From: Streptomyces sp. CCM_MD2014
GTDB lineage: Bacteria; Actinomycetota; Actinomycetes; Streptomycetales; Streptomycetaceae
Reading direction: 5' to 3'
NCBI RefSeq assembly: GCF_000772045.1
Contig: NZ_CP009754.1
Location: forward strand, 7,068,001 to 7,132,000
Length of the DNA: 64,000 bases
Part shown: piece by piece, positions 34,572 to 43,184 of the stretch
Layout: the number at the start of each line of letters is the position of its first letter
Numbering within the stretch: the first letter of the stretch is position 1
The notes under the pieces: generated by a model
The model's database searches: none
What the model saw: the letters and a program-made list of their open reading frames with translations, nothing else
Told to the model about the DNA's origin: nothing
Made by a program: the position numbers and the translations under genes

Positions 34572-35120
34572 ATGACGAGTGAGCCGGAGCAGCAGCTGGG
34601 AGTGGGGACGCCGGACGCTTTCCAGCGTCTGTGGACGCCCCACCGGATGGCCTACATCCAGGGCGAGAACAAGCCGAGCGGCCCCGGAGCCGACGACGGC
34701 TGCCCCTTCTGCTCGATCCCGGCCAAGTCCGACGAGGACGGTCTGATCATCCGGCGCGGCGAGCACGTGTACGCGGTGTTGAACCTCTACCCGTACAACG
34801 GCGGCCACCTGATGACCGTGCCCTACCGCCACGTCGCCGACTACACCGAGCTGAACGCCGTGGAGACCGCGGAGCTGGCCGAGCTGACCAAGCAGGCGAT
34901 GACGGCCCTGCGCACCGCGTCGGGCGCCCACGGCTTCAACATCGGCATGAACCAGGGCACCGTGGCCGGCGCGGGCATCGCCGCCCACCTCCACCAGCAC
35001 GTCGTCCCTCGCTGGGGCGGCGACACGAACTTCATGCCGGTGGTGGGCCACACGAAGGTGCTGCCGCAGCTCTTGGGGGACACCCGCAAGATGCTGGCGG
35101 AGGCCTGGCCGACGGCTTAG
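34572..35120 (+). CDS. HIT-family hydrolase, Ap4A phosphorylase-like
   Basis: 182-residue HIT protein. The catalytic triad is HLHQHVVPRW (~residues 140-149). CPFCSIP near residue 40 is typical of the actinobacterial branch. The mycobacterial homologue at the same genome position (Rv2613c) is an Ap4A phosphorylase, so degradation of the alarmone Ap4A made by aminoacyl-tRNA synthetases is likely. ATG 34572 follows TATGCT (34560-34565) by 6 nt without a ribosome site: leaderless. Confidence 0.9.
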   Translation: MTSEPEQQLGVGTPDAFQRLWTPHRMAYIQGENKPSGPGADDGCPFCSIPAKSDEDGLIIRRGEHVYAVLNLYPYNGGHLMTVPYRHVADYTELNAVETAELAELTKQAMTALRTASGAHGFNIGMNQGTVAGAGIAAHLHQHVVPRWGGDTNFMPVVGHTKVLPQLLGDTRKMLAEAWPTA

Positions 35121-35130
35121 CGCTCGGCCG

Positions 35131-35230
35131 GGGGGCGGACCAACCAGCCCGTCCGGCGTTTGAGGACGAGGCCGTTCAGGCCGAAGCGGGGTCTGGGGGC
35201 GCAGCCCCCAGGGACGCCCGCTCCGAACCC
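35131..35230 (+). repeat. Streptomyces-type intergenic repeat with hairpin
   Basis: Contains the GTCCGGCGTTTGAGGACGAG phrase that recurs between many Streptomyces genes, followed by CTGGGGGC-GCA-GCCCCCAG (35193-35211). It lies between the convergent HIT and membrane-protein genes and can end both transcripts. Recurrence elsewhere is from memory. Confidence 0.6.
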
Positions 35231-35249
35231 CGGCCCAACCGCCGGAGGC

Positions 35250-36905
35250 CTACGCGTCGTAGACGTCCGCCTTCTTGGGCACCGCCTCCTGCACCGCCCC
35301 GCTCAGGCCGCCCGCGCGGGCACCGAACTTCTCCGTGTCCACGCCGTTCTCCTTCAGCACCTTGATCGCCGCCGAGTGCACCGCACGCAGCACCGGTGTG
35401 GCCGCGCGCAGCGCGTCGTCGGCCATGAAGCGGTGCCGCCACGGCCGGTCCGCCCAGGCGTGCCGCACGCCGAAGGGCTCCGGCAGCGTGAGCTTGCCGC
35501 CCAGCCAGTACAGCAGCGGGGGATACCAGGTCAGCGGGGCCCGCGCGGCCAGCCGTACCACCTCGTCGGTGTCGACCAGCGGCAGCTTGACCGTGCGGGT
35601 CTCCCAGAACTTGACCGACTTCTGGACCGTCTTCTCCTTGGCGGCGGGCTTGCTGGTGAACAGGGAGTGCACCGGCCCCAGGGCATGCCCGGTGACCTCG
35701 ATGCGCAGCGTCTCGTGCAGCACCGTCACGGTGATCAGCATGGAGATGACCAGCTGGCCGTCCCACAGGGTCCACTGCACGCCCAGGTAGTGCCGGTCGC
35801 CCGCGCCGAACTGCTGCTTGTCGCAGATCTCCTGTATGGCGTGCTGCTTGACCTGGTACGCATCGACGTCCGTGCCCTCGGGCCGGGACACCGCGTCGGC
35901 GTTCTCACCGATCGGGGTCACGATCCAGTGGCGTACGGTCGGCTTGGGGAAGCCGCCGGTGTGCAGCGGGCCGCGCTCCAGCATGCGCAGCCGGTCGTGG
36001 ATGGCCTTGATGACGTCCCAGCTGCGGAACGGGTTGATCTCCCGGTCCGGGTCGGCGGGGACCAGCTCCTCGGCGAGCTGCCAGTTGCCCCAGCGGGTGC
36101 CCATGCCGAGGATGCCCTTGGGCCCGGCGTAGAAGACGGAGTTGGACTGCTGCTCGGCGCTGAGCCGGGCCAGGGACTGCCGTAGTTCCTCGGCGGCCGT
36201 CTCGCCGGGGCTGCTCGGCACCGCCTCGGGGACTTTGGCGCCCACCCCGGCACCGGACAGGAGGCCGCTCCAGCGTTCCCGGAGGTCGCGCGCCGTGCGC
36301 TCGCAGATGCGCTTGGCCCAGAACCAGCCGATCACCGGGGCGACGACACAGGCGCGCGCGTACCAGGCCCAGAAGCCGCCGAAGGGCATCTTGAGCAGGA
36401 AGAGCACGGCGAGGACGGCCATCGCGAGCAGGACCGTGGTGGCGAGCGCGCCGGCCCGCTTGTCCTCGCGCCGGGCGACGGTGGTGCGGATCTGGAAGAC
36501 CAGGAGCCAGACCAGCAGTCCGGGCAGGAACAGCAGTCCGCACAGCACCATGACGGCGCTCAGCCAGTTGTCCCGGTCCCTGCGTATGCGGTGCGCCGCG
36601 AGGCTGTGCTCCACGACCACCTGGGGCTGGGTGCCGAAGGACTGGATGAGCGGGGCCCGCTTGGGGCCCAGCATCCGGTCGATGATGGCGCGGGAGTAGG
36701 CCTCGCCGAGATTGGGCCGGAACAGCTTGATGCGTGGCTTGCTCACGGACGACTTGTGCCACTCGCTGTTGGCCTTGAGTATCTCCTCGGCCTCGCTGTC
36801 CCGGTAGGCGGCCGAGGCCAGCGCGAACGTGGCCGTCTGGCCGCCGTCGTCCGTGCGCGGCACCTGCGGTCCGAAGAAGTCCGCGTAACCGCCGTCAACG
36901 GTCAT
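35250..36905 (-). CDS. Large membrane protein of unknown function
   Basis: 551-residue protein. Residues ~1-110 are soluble (VDGGYADFFGPQVPRTDDGGQTATFALASAAYRD-like start, split here by mixed charge). Then three or four helices follow (LSAVMVLCGLLFLPGLLVWLLVF; ATTVLLAMAVLAVLFLL; RACVVAPVIGWFWA). Residues ~240-551 are a large soluble region with NPFRSWDVIKAIHDRLRMLERG and GDRHYLGVQWTLWDGQLVISMLI. No enzyme motif seen. ATG 36905 gives the coherent N-terminus. Mycobacteria lack a gene here, so it is an actinomycete-lineage insertion. Confidence 0.75.
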   Translation of the reverse strand: MTVDGGYADFFGPQVPRTDDGGQTATFALASAAYRDSEAEEILKANSEWHKSSVSKPRIKLFRPNLGEAYSRAIIDRMLGPKRAPLIQSFGTQPQVVVEHSLAAHRIRRDRDNWLSAVMVLCGLLFLPGLLVWLLVFQIRTTVARREDKRAGALATTVLLAMAVLAVLFLLKMPFGGFWAWYARACVVAPVIGWFWAKRICERTARDLRERWSGLLSGAGVGAKVPEAVPSSPGETAAEELRQSLARLSAEQQSNSVFYAGPKGILGMGTRWGNWQLAEELVPADPDREINPFRSWDVIKAIHDRLRMLERGPLHTGGFPKPTVRHWIVTPIGENADAVSRPEGTDVDAYQVKQHAIQEICDKQQFGAGDRHYLGVQWTLWDGQLVISMLITVTVLHETLRIEVTGHALGPVHSLFTSKPAAKEKTVQKSVKFWETRTVKLPLVDTDEVVRLAARAPLTWYPPLLYWLGGKLTLPEPFGVRHAWADRPWRHRFMADDALRAATPVLRAVHSAAIKVLKENGVDTEKFGARAGGLSGAVQEAVPKKADVYDA

Positions 36906-37226
36906 TCCCGCCCCCGATCGCCACCACTGTCGCTCCTGCGGCCTTCCCGACTTCCCTGCCCCGCACACCTGTTGATCTGGTCATCAGCGTATCCGCCGGC
37001 GGCGTCGTGCGTCACGGGACGGCCAAAGGAGCCCCCACACGCGCGGGTTGACCGCCGGGCGCGCGGTCGCGCGCCGGGGGGTCTCCGGAGCGGGGGAGCC
37101 CGGGCCTCCGGTGCGGGGGAGCCCGGGCCTCCGGTGCGGGGGAGCCCGGGCCTCCGGTGCGGCGGAACTCCACCGAGGGCCCGGGCTCCGCACCCGCCGG
37201 GGCGCCGCGCCGGAGGACCGGGTTCG
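36906..37226. repeat. Intergenic region with a 23-bp tandem repeat
   Basis: 321 bp. Three exact 23-bp units start at 37091, 37114 and 37137 (GCGGGGGAGCCCGGGCCTCC core), and a partial copy precedes them. The unit core can pair with GGCCCGGGCTCCGC near 37176-37190, so the repeat may form alternative terminators for the leftward EF-G-like gene. The rest of the gap holds nothing recognised. Confidence 0.7.
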
Positions 37227-39425
37227 CTAGGACGCCGCCCGCACCTCCTCGCGCAGCCGCTCCGCGACCTGGGCCGGCATCGGTTCGTGCCGGGCGTAGC
37301 GGCGGTCGAAGCGGGCGGTGCCGTGCGAGAGGGAGCGCAGGTCCACGGCGTAGCGGCCGATCTCGATCTCGGGCACCTCGGCCCTGATCAGGGTCCGGCC
37401 GCCGCTGGTCTGCTCGGTGCCGAGCACCCTGCCGCGCCGCCCGGACAGGTCGCTCATCACCGCGCCCACGTAGTCGTCGCCGACCAGCACGCTCACCTCG
37501 GCGACCGGCTCCAGCAGGTGGATCTTCGCATCGGCCGCGGCCTCCCGGAGCGCCAGCGCGCCCGCGGTCTGGAACGCGGCGTCGGAGGAGTCCACCGAGT
37601 GCGCCTTGCCGTCCAGCAGTGTGACCCGCACGTCGATCAGCGGGTGGCCCGCGGCGACGCCCTTGGCGGCCTGCGCGCGTACGCCCTTCTCGACGGACGG
37701 GATGAACTGCCGGGGCACGGCGCCGCCGACGACCTTGTCCACGAACTCGATGCCCGAGCCGCCCGGCAGCGGCTCCACCTCGATCTCGCAGACGGCGTAC
37801 TGCCCGTGCCCGCCGGACTGCTTGACGTGCCGCCCGCGCCCGGCCGCCCGGCCGCCGAACGTCTCGCGCAGGGCGACCCGGTGGGGTACGACGTCGACCT
37901 GGACGCCGTAGCGGCTGCGCAGCCGTTCCAGCGCCACGTCGGCATGGGCCTCGCCCAGGCACCACAGGACCACCTGGTGGGTGTCCCGGTTGTGTTCCAG
38001 GCGCATCGTCGGGTCCTCGGCGACCAGCCGGGCCAGCCCCTGGGAGAGCTTGTCCTCGTCGGGTTTGCTGTGCGCCTGGATGGCGAGCGGCAGCAGCGGG
38101 TCCGGCATCTCCCAGGGCGCCATCAGCAGCGGGTCGTCCTTGTCCGAGAGCGTGTCCCCGGTCTCCGCGCGGGACAGCTTGGCCACGCAGGCGAGGTCGC
38201 CCGCGATCACGTGCGTGACCGGCCGCTGCTGCTTGCCGAACGGGGTCGACAGGGCACCGATCCGTTCGTCGACGTCGTGGTCCTCGTGCCCGCGGTCGGT
38301 CATCCCGTGTCCGGACACGTGCACCGTCTGGTCGGCGCGCAGGGTGCCGGAGAAGACGCGGACCATCGAGATCCGGCCGACGTACGGGTCCGAGGACGTC
38401 TTGACGACCTCCGCGACCAGCGACTCCCCGGGATCGCACATCCGCAGTTCACGCCCCGCGCCCTCGGGCGTCGTGACCCGGGGCGCCGCGCGTTCCAGGG
38501 GTGTCGGGAAGCCGCGTGTGATCAGTTCCAGGAGCTCGACCGTGCCCAGTCCCTGCCGGGCGCCGTCGGCGGCGGGTGCGGCGGCCAGCACGGGGAAGAA
38601 CACTCCGCGTGCGACGGCGCGCTCCAAATCCTCGACGAGCGTCTTGACGTCGACCTGTTCGCCGCCGAGATAGCGCTCCATGAGCGTCTCGTCCTCGCTC
38701 TCCGAGATGATCCCCTCGATCAGGAGGGAACGGGCCTCGTCGAGCTGCGGCAGCTCCGCCTCACCCGGCTCCGACGCCACACGCTCGCCCGACGCGTAGT
38801 CGAAGAGCTTGCGCGACAGCAGGCCCACGAGCCCCGTCACGGGCGCGTGCCCGTCGGGGGCGGGCGGGCCGTGCAGCGGCAGGTACAGCGGCAGTACGGC
38901 GTCGGGGTCGTCGCCGCCGAAGGCCTCCGCGCAGGTCCGCGTCATCTCCTCGAAGTCCGCGCGGGCGGCCTCCAGGTGCGTGATCACGATGGCGCGCGGC
39001 ATGCCGACGGCGGCGCACTCCTCCCAGACCATGCGGGTCGCGCCGTCCACGCCGTCGGAGGCCGAGACGACGAACAGGGCCGCGTCCGCCGCGCGCAGAC
39101 CGGCCCTCAGCTCACCGACGAAGTCGGCGTACCCGGGAGTGTCCAGGAGGTTGATCTTGATGCCGTCCCATTCGACCGGCACCAGGGAGAGCTGCACGGA
39201 GCGCTGCCGGCGGTGCTCCATGTCGTCGTAGTCCGAGACGCAGCCGCCGTCCTCCACGCGGCCGGCCCGGTTCACCGCTCCCGTCGTCAGCGCGAGAGCT
39301 TCCACCAAAGTCGTCTTGCCCGATCCGGAGTGGCCGACCAGCACCACGTTCCGTACGGACGCGGGGTGGTCGGCCGCCGTTGCCCTTCCGGCGGCTCCGG
39401 GATGGGTGTGTGCCTTGTCGCCCAT
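37227..39425 (-). CDS. Elongation factor G-like translational GTPase (EF-G paralogue)
   Basis: 732-residue EF-G-type GTPase. G1 is GHSGSGKTTL (~residues 30-39), G3 is DTPGYADF, G4 reads ITHLE instead of the canonical NKxD. Domains II-V follow, with the domain IV segment VKQSGGHGQYAVCEIEVEPL. It corresponds to the actinobacterial EF-G-like paralogues (FusA2 type), which are dispensable in mycobacteria. It is not in a str operon, so it is not the main EF-G. Start 39425 is preceded by GGAGG. Confidence 0.9.
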   Translation of the reverse strand: MGDKAHTHPGAAGRATAADHPASVRNVVLVGHSGSGKTTLVEALALTTGAVNRAGRVEDGGCVSDYDDMEHRRQRSVQLSLVPVEWDGIKINLLDTPGYADFVGELRAGLRAADAALFVVSASDGVDGATRMVWEECAAVGMPRAIVITHLEAARADFEEMTRTCAEAFGGDDPDAVLPLYLPLHGPPAPDGHAPVTGLVGLLSRKLFDYASGERVASEPGEAELPQLDEARSLLIEGIISESEDETLMERYLGGEQVDVKTLVEDLERAVARGVFFPVLAAAPAADGARQGLGTVELLELITRGFPTPLERAAPRVTTPEGAGRELRMCDPGESLVAEVVKTSSDPYVGRISMVRVFSGTLRADQTVHVSGHGMTDRGHEDHDVDERIGALSTPFGKQQRPVTHVIAGDLACVAKLSRAETGDTLSDKDDPLLMAPWEMPDPLLPLAIQAHSKPDEDKLSQGLARLVAEDPTMRLEHNRDTHQVVLWCLGEAHADVALERLRSRYGVQVDVVPHRVALRETFGGRAAGRGRHVKQSGGHGQYAVCEIEVEPLPGGSGIEFVDKVVGGAVPRQFIPSVEKGVRAQAAKGVAAGHPLIDVRVTLLDGKAHSVDSSDAAFQTAGALALREAAADAKIHLLEPVAEVSVLVGDDYVGAVMSDLSGRRGRVLGTEQTSGGRTLIRAEVPEIEIGRYAVDLRSLSHGTARFDRRYARHEPMPAQVAERLREEVRAAS

Positions 39426-39697
39426 GTCCTTGCCTCCCGTGCACGGTGAGGTCACTGTGGGCGCGGACACGCGGGACCGCGTGCACTGGCGGCTCCGGCG
39501 ACGCCCGCGGTCCTTCGAGCTTTCCACTCCCGTCACGCCCCGTCCATACGAAGGGCCCGATCCCGGAGCCGGCCGGCTGCTCACCGGCGGCTCCGGGCGC
39601 CCGGCCACCGCCCACGCGCGCGCGTGACTACGATGGGCCAGCCGGCGGCCAGCAGGGGCCGCGGCGCCACACCGACCGTCGGGAAGGCCAGAAGGCC

Positions 39698-40366
39698 ATG
39701 CTGAACAAGTACGCGCGTGCATTTTTCACGCGTGTCCTCACACCGTTCGCCGCGTTTCTCATCCGCCGGGGCGTCAGCCCGGACACGGTCACGCTGATCG
39801 GCACCGCCGGTGTGGTCGCGGGTGCGCTGGTCTTCTACCCCAGGGGCGAGTTCTTCTGGGGCACGGTGGTGATCACGCTCTTCGTCTTCTCCGACCTCGT
39901 CGACGGCAACATGGCCCGCCAGCTGGGCCGCTCCAGCCGCTGGGGCGCCTTCCTGGACTCCACCCTCGACCGGGTCGCCGACGGCGCGATCTTCGGCGGC
40001 CTCGCCCTCTGGTACGCGGGGTCGGGTGACGACAACGTGCTCTGCGCGGTGTCGATCTTCTGCCTGGCCAGCGGCCAGGTGGTGTCGTACACCAAGGCGC
40101 GCGGCGAGGCGATCGGCCTGCCGGTGGCCGTCAACGGACTGGTCGAGCGCGCCGAGCGCCTCGTCGTCTCGCTGGTCGCCGCCGGATTCGCCGGGCTGCA
40201 CAAGTTCGGTGTGCCCGGCATCCAGTACCTGCTGCCGATCGCCCTGTGGATCGTCGCCGTCGGCAGCCTCGTCACGCTGGTCCAGCGCGTCGTCACGGTG
40301 CGCCGGGAGGCCGCCGAGGCGGACGCCGCCGCGCAGGAGAGCCAGGGCACCGAGGCGGCCAAGTGA
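39698..40366 (+). CDS. pgsA: Phosphatidylinositol phosphate synthase (CDP-alcohol phosphatidyltransferase)
   Basis: 222-residue membrane enzyme that joins CDP-diacylglycerol with myo-inositol 1-phosphate. The full CDP-alcohol motif is visible: DLVDGNMARQLGRSSRWGAFLDSTLD. About six helices. The assignment to inositol rather than glycerol rests on the neighbours (acyltransferase, mannosyltransferase), as in mycobacteria where pgsA heads the PIM operon. ATG 39698 has AGAAGG upstream; the stop overlaps the next start. Confidence 0.92.
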   Translation: MLNKYARAFFTRVLTPFAAFLIRRGVSPDTVTLIGTAGVVAGALVFYPRGEFFWGTVVITLFVFSDLVDGNMARQLGRSSRWGAFLDSTLDRVADGAIFGGLALWYAGSGDDNVLCAVSIFCLASGQVVSYTKARGEAIGLPVAVNGLVERAERLVVSLVAAGFAGLHKFGVPGIQYLLPIALWIVAVGSLVTLVQRVVTVRREAAEADAAAQESQGTEAAK

Positions 40367-41292
40367 GCGCTCGGGACCGGCTGACCGACGGTCTGTACGG
40401 CGCCGGCTGGAGCACCGTGAAGAAGCTCCCCGAGCCCGCCGCCGTGCGCCTCGGACGCACCATCGGCGACCTCGCCTGGAAACAGCGCGGCACGGGAGTG
40501 CGCCGTCTGGAGAGCAACTACGCGCGCGTGGTGCCCGGCGCGAGCCCCGAGCGGCTCGCCGCGCTCTCGCGCGCGGGCATGCGCTCGTACCTGCGCTACT
40601 GGATGGAGTCCTTCCGGCTTCCCGCGTGGAGCACCGAGCGGATCAAGGGCGGCTTCGCGCCCAAGGACCTGCACCACCTCACCGACGGCATGGCCGCCGG
40701 CAAGGGCGTGATACTCGCCCTGCCCCACCTGGCCAACTGGGACCTGGCGGGCGCCTGGGTCACCACGAAGCTCGGCATCCCGTTCACCACCGTCGCCGAG
40801 CGCCTCAAGCCGGAGACGCTGTACGACCGCTTCGTCGCCTACCGCGAGGGTCTCGGCATGGAGGTCCTGCCGCACAGCGGCGGCAGCGCCTTCGGCACGC
40901 TGGCCCGGCGGCTGCGCGACGGCGGCCTGGTCTGCCTCGTCGCCGACCGCGACCTGTCCGCCTCCGGCGTGGAGGTCGACTTCTTCGGCGAGACGGCCCG
41001 GATGCCCGCCGGCCCCGCCCTGCTCGCCCAGCAGACGGGCGCGCTGCTGCTGCCGGTGACGCTCTGGTACGACGACTCACCCGTGATGCGGGGCCGGGTG
41101 CACCCGCCGGTCGAGGTGCCCGGGTCAGGCACCCGGGCCGAAAAGACGTCTGTCATGACACAGGCGCTGGCCGACGCCTTCGCCACGGGGATCGCCGACC
41201 ACCCGGAGGACTGGCACATGTTGCAGCGTTTGTGGCTCAAGGATCTCGACCCGGCCAAGGCGCCCGGGGCCCGCGAGCGGGGCGACCGGTGA
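40363..41292 (+). CDS. Phosphatidylinositol mannoside acyltransferase
   Basis: 309-residue LpxL/HtrB-fold acyltransferase. The catalytic HX4D is HLANWD (~residues 122-127); LRDGGLVCLVADRDLSASGVEVDFFGE is the conserved central block. In mycobacteria the equivalent PatA acylates the mannose of PIM1/PIM2. GTG start overlaps pgsA by 4 bp (GTGA), and its own stop overlaps the next gene in the same way. Confidence 0.92.
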   Translation: MSARDRLTDGLYGAGWSTVKKLPEPAAVRLGRTIGDLAWKQRGTGVRRLESNYARVVPGASPERLAALSRAGMRSYLRYWMESFRLPAWSTERIKGGFAPKDLHHLTDGMAAGKGVILALPHLANWDLAGAWVTTKLGIPFTTVAERLKPETLYDRFVAYREGLGMEVLPHSGGSAFGTLARRLRDGGLVCLVADRDLSASGVEVDFFGETARMPAGPALLAQQTGALLLPVTLWYDDSPVMRGRVHPPVEVPGSGTRAEKTSVMTQALADAFATGIADHPEDWHMLQRLWLKDLDPAKAPGARERGDR

Positions 41293-42452
41293 GGATCGGC
41301 ATCGTCTGCCCGTACTCCTGGGACGTGCCGGGCGGCGTCCAGTTCCACATCCGGGACCTCGCCGAGTACTTCATCCGGCTCGGCCACGAGGTGTCCGTCC
41401 TCGCCCCGGCCGACGACGACACGCCGCTGCCCCCGTACGTCGTCTCCGCGGGCCGCGCGGTGCCGGTGCCGTACAACGGCTCGGTGGCCCGGCTGAACTT
41501 CGGGTTCCTGTCGGCGGCGCGGGTGCGGCGCTGGCTGCACGAGGGCGCCTTCGACGTCATCCACATCCACGAGCCGACCTCGCCCTCGCTGGGCCTGCTG
41601 ACCTGCTGGGCGGCGCAGGGCCCGATCGTGGCCACCTTCCACACCTCCAACCCGCGCTCCCGCGCGATGATCGCCGCGTACGCGATCCTCCAGGCCGCCC
41701 TGGAGAAGATCAGCGCGCGGATCGCCGTGAGCGAGTACGCCCGGCGCACGCTCGTCGAGCACCTGGGCGGCGACGCGGTCGTCATCCCCAACGGCGTCGA
41801 CGTCGACTTCTTCGCCGACGCCGAGCCCAGGCCCGAGTGGCAGGGCGACACCATCGGCTTCATAGGGCGCATCGACGAGCCCCGCAAGGGTCTGCCCGTG
41901 CTCATGCGGGCGCTGCCCGCGATTCTCGCCGCCCGCCCGCAGACCCGGCTCCTGGTCGCGGGCCGCGGGGACGAGGAGGAGGCCGTCGAGAGCCTGCCGA
42001 AGGAACTGCGCTCCCGCGTGGAGTTCCTCGGCATGATCAGCGACGAGGACAAGGCCCGCTTCCTGCGCAGCGTCGACCTGTACGTGGCACCCAACACCGG
42101 CGGCGAGAGCTTCGGCATCATCCTCGTCGAGGCCATGTCGGCCGGCGCCCCCGTCCTCGCCTCCGACCTGGACGCCTTTGCCCAGGTCCTCGATCAGGGC
42201 GCGGCCGGCGAGCTCTTCCCCAACGAGGACGCCGACGCCCTGGCCGAGGCGGCCGTACGCCTGCTGGGCGACCCGGAGCGGCGTGCCGCCCTGCGGGAGC
42301 GGGGCAGCGCCCACGTACGGCGCTTCGACTGGTCCACCGTCGGCGCGGACATCCTGTCCGTCTACGAGACGGTCACCGCGGGAGCGGCGGCGGTGGCGAC
42401 GGACGACCGGGCGACGGGTCTGCGGGCCCGCTTCGGCCTGGCGAGGGACTGA
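41289..42452 (+). CDS. pimA: GDP-mannose-dependent phosphatidylinositol mannosyltransferase (PimA-like)
   Basis: 387-residue GT-B, GT4-family enzyme that adds the first mannose to phosphatidylinositol. N-terminal PYSWDVPGGVQFHIRDLAE is the PimA start; C-terminal NTGGESFGIILVEAMSAGAPVLASDLDAF is the E-x7-E nucleotide-sugar site. It is the third gene of the overlapping pgsA-acyltransferase-pimA set, the same order as in mycobacteria. Confidence 0.92.
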   Translation: MRIGIVCPYSWDVPGGVQFHIRDLAEYFIRLGHEVSVLAPADDDTPLPPYVVSAGRAVPVPYNGSVARLNFGFLSAARVRRWLHEGAFDVIHIHEPTSPSLGLLTCWAAQGPIVATFHTSNPRSRAMIAAYAILQAALEKISARIAVSEYARRTLVEHLGGDAVVIPNGVDVDFFADAEPRPEWQGDTIGFIGRIDEPRKGLPVLMRALPAILAARPQTRLLVAGRGDEEEAVESLPKELRSRVEFLGMISDEDKARFLRSVDLYVAPNTGGESFGIILVEAMSAGAPVLASDLDAFAQVLDQGAAGELFPNEDADALAEAAVRLLGDPERRAALRERGSAHVRRFDWSTVGADILSVYETVTAGAAAVATDDRATGLRARFGLARD

Positions 42453-42492
42453 ACCGCCGGGGCCGTCCCGCCCACGGATAGGCTTGCGGCCC

Positions 42493-43035
42493 GTGACCGC
42501 AACCCTCATCTGGATCCTGGTCGTCCTCGTCGCCGTCGGCCTGTACCTGAGCTGGACGGCGGGCCGCCTGGACCGGCTGCACGCCCGGATCGACGCCGCC
42601 CGGGCCGCCCTGGACGCGCAGTTGCTGCGCAGGGCGTCCGTGGCCCAGGAACTCGCCACCTCCGGCGTGCTCGACCCGGCCGCCTCCATGGTCCTCTACG
42701 AGGCCGCGCACGCCGCCCGGCAGGCCGAGGAGGAGCTGCGGGAGGTCGCCGAGAGCGAGCTGAGCCAGGCCCTGCGCGCCGTGTTCGCCGACGCGCAGCA
42801 GGTGGACGCGCTGCGTGAGGCGCCCGGGGGAGAGGCGGCCGCCCACGAACTGGCCGAGTCCGTGCGGCGGGTGCCGATGGCCCGGCGTTTCCACAACGAC
42901 GCGGTGGGGGCCGCCCGCAGGCTGCGCGAGCACCGCAAGGTCCGCTGGTTCCGTCTCGCCGGGCACGCGCCCTTCCCGCTGGCCTTCGAGATGGACGACG
43001 AGCCGCCGGCCGCCCTGGTCGAGCGGGCGGCGTAG
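42493..43035 (+). CDS. LemA-like membrane-anchored protein
   Basis: 180-residue protein. One N-terminal helix (LIWILVVLVAVGLYLSWTAG), then helical coils. ALDAQLLRRASVAQELA and MARRFHNDAVGAARRL mirror the two conserved LemA segments, so this is probably a divergent LemA. GTG 42493 follows TAGGCT (42479-42484) by 8 nt: leaderless start. Function of LemA proteins is unsettled. Confidence 0.7.
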   Translation: MTATLIWILVVLVAVGLYLSWTAGRLDRLHARIDAARAALDAQLLRRASVAQELATSGVLDPAASMVLYEAAHAARQAEEELREVAESELSQALRAVFADAQQVDALREAPGGEAAAHELAESVRRVPMARRFHNDAVGAARRLREHRKVRWFRLAGHAPFPLAFEMDDEPPAALVERAA

Positions 43036-43044
43036 TACGGGGTC

Positions 43045-43090
43045 CACCGGGAAGCGCTGGGAAGCACTGGGAAGCGCCGGGAAGGGAAAA
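43045..43090 (+). repeat. 10-bp phased direct repeats upstream of pdxS
   Basis: GGGAAGCGCT-like units at 43049, 43059, 43069 and a partial one at 43079, exactly 10 bp apart (one helical turn). Such phased repeats are a typical binding site for a multimeric regulator. Confidence 0.55.
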
Positions 43091-43184
43091 CGATCCACCG
43101 CCTTCCCATTGGCCCTTGCTGTGGCCTGCTCGCCTCACGTTTCCTCGTTGCTGCAGAAACCCCCTTCCCCTCAGCGAGGTACCC

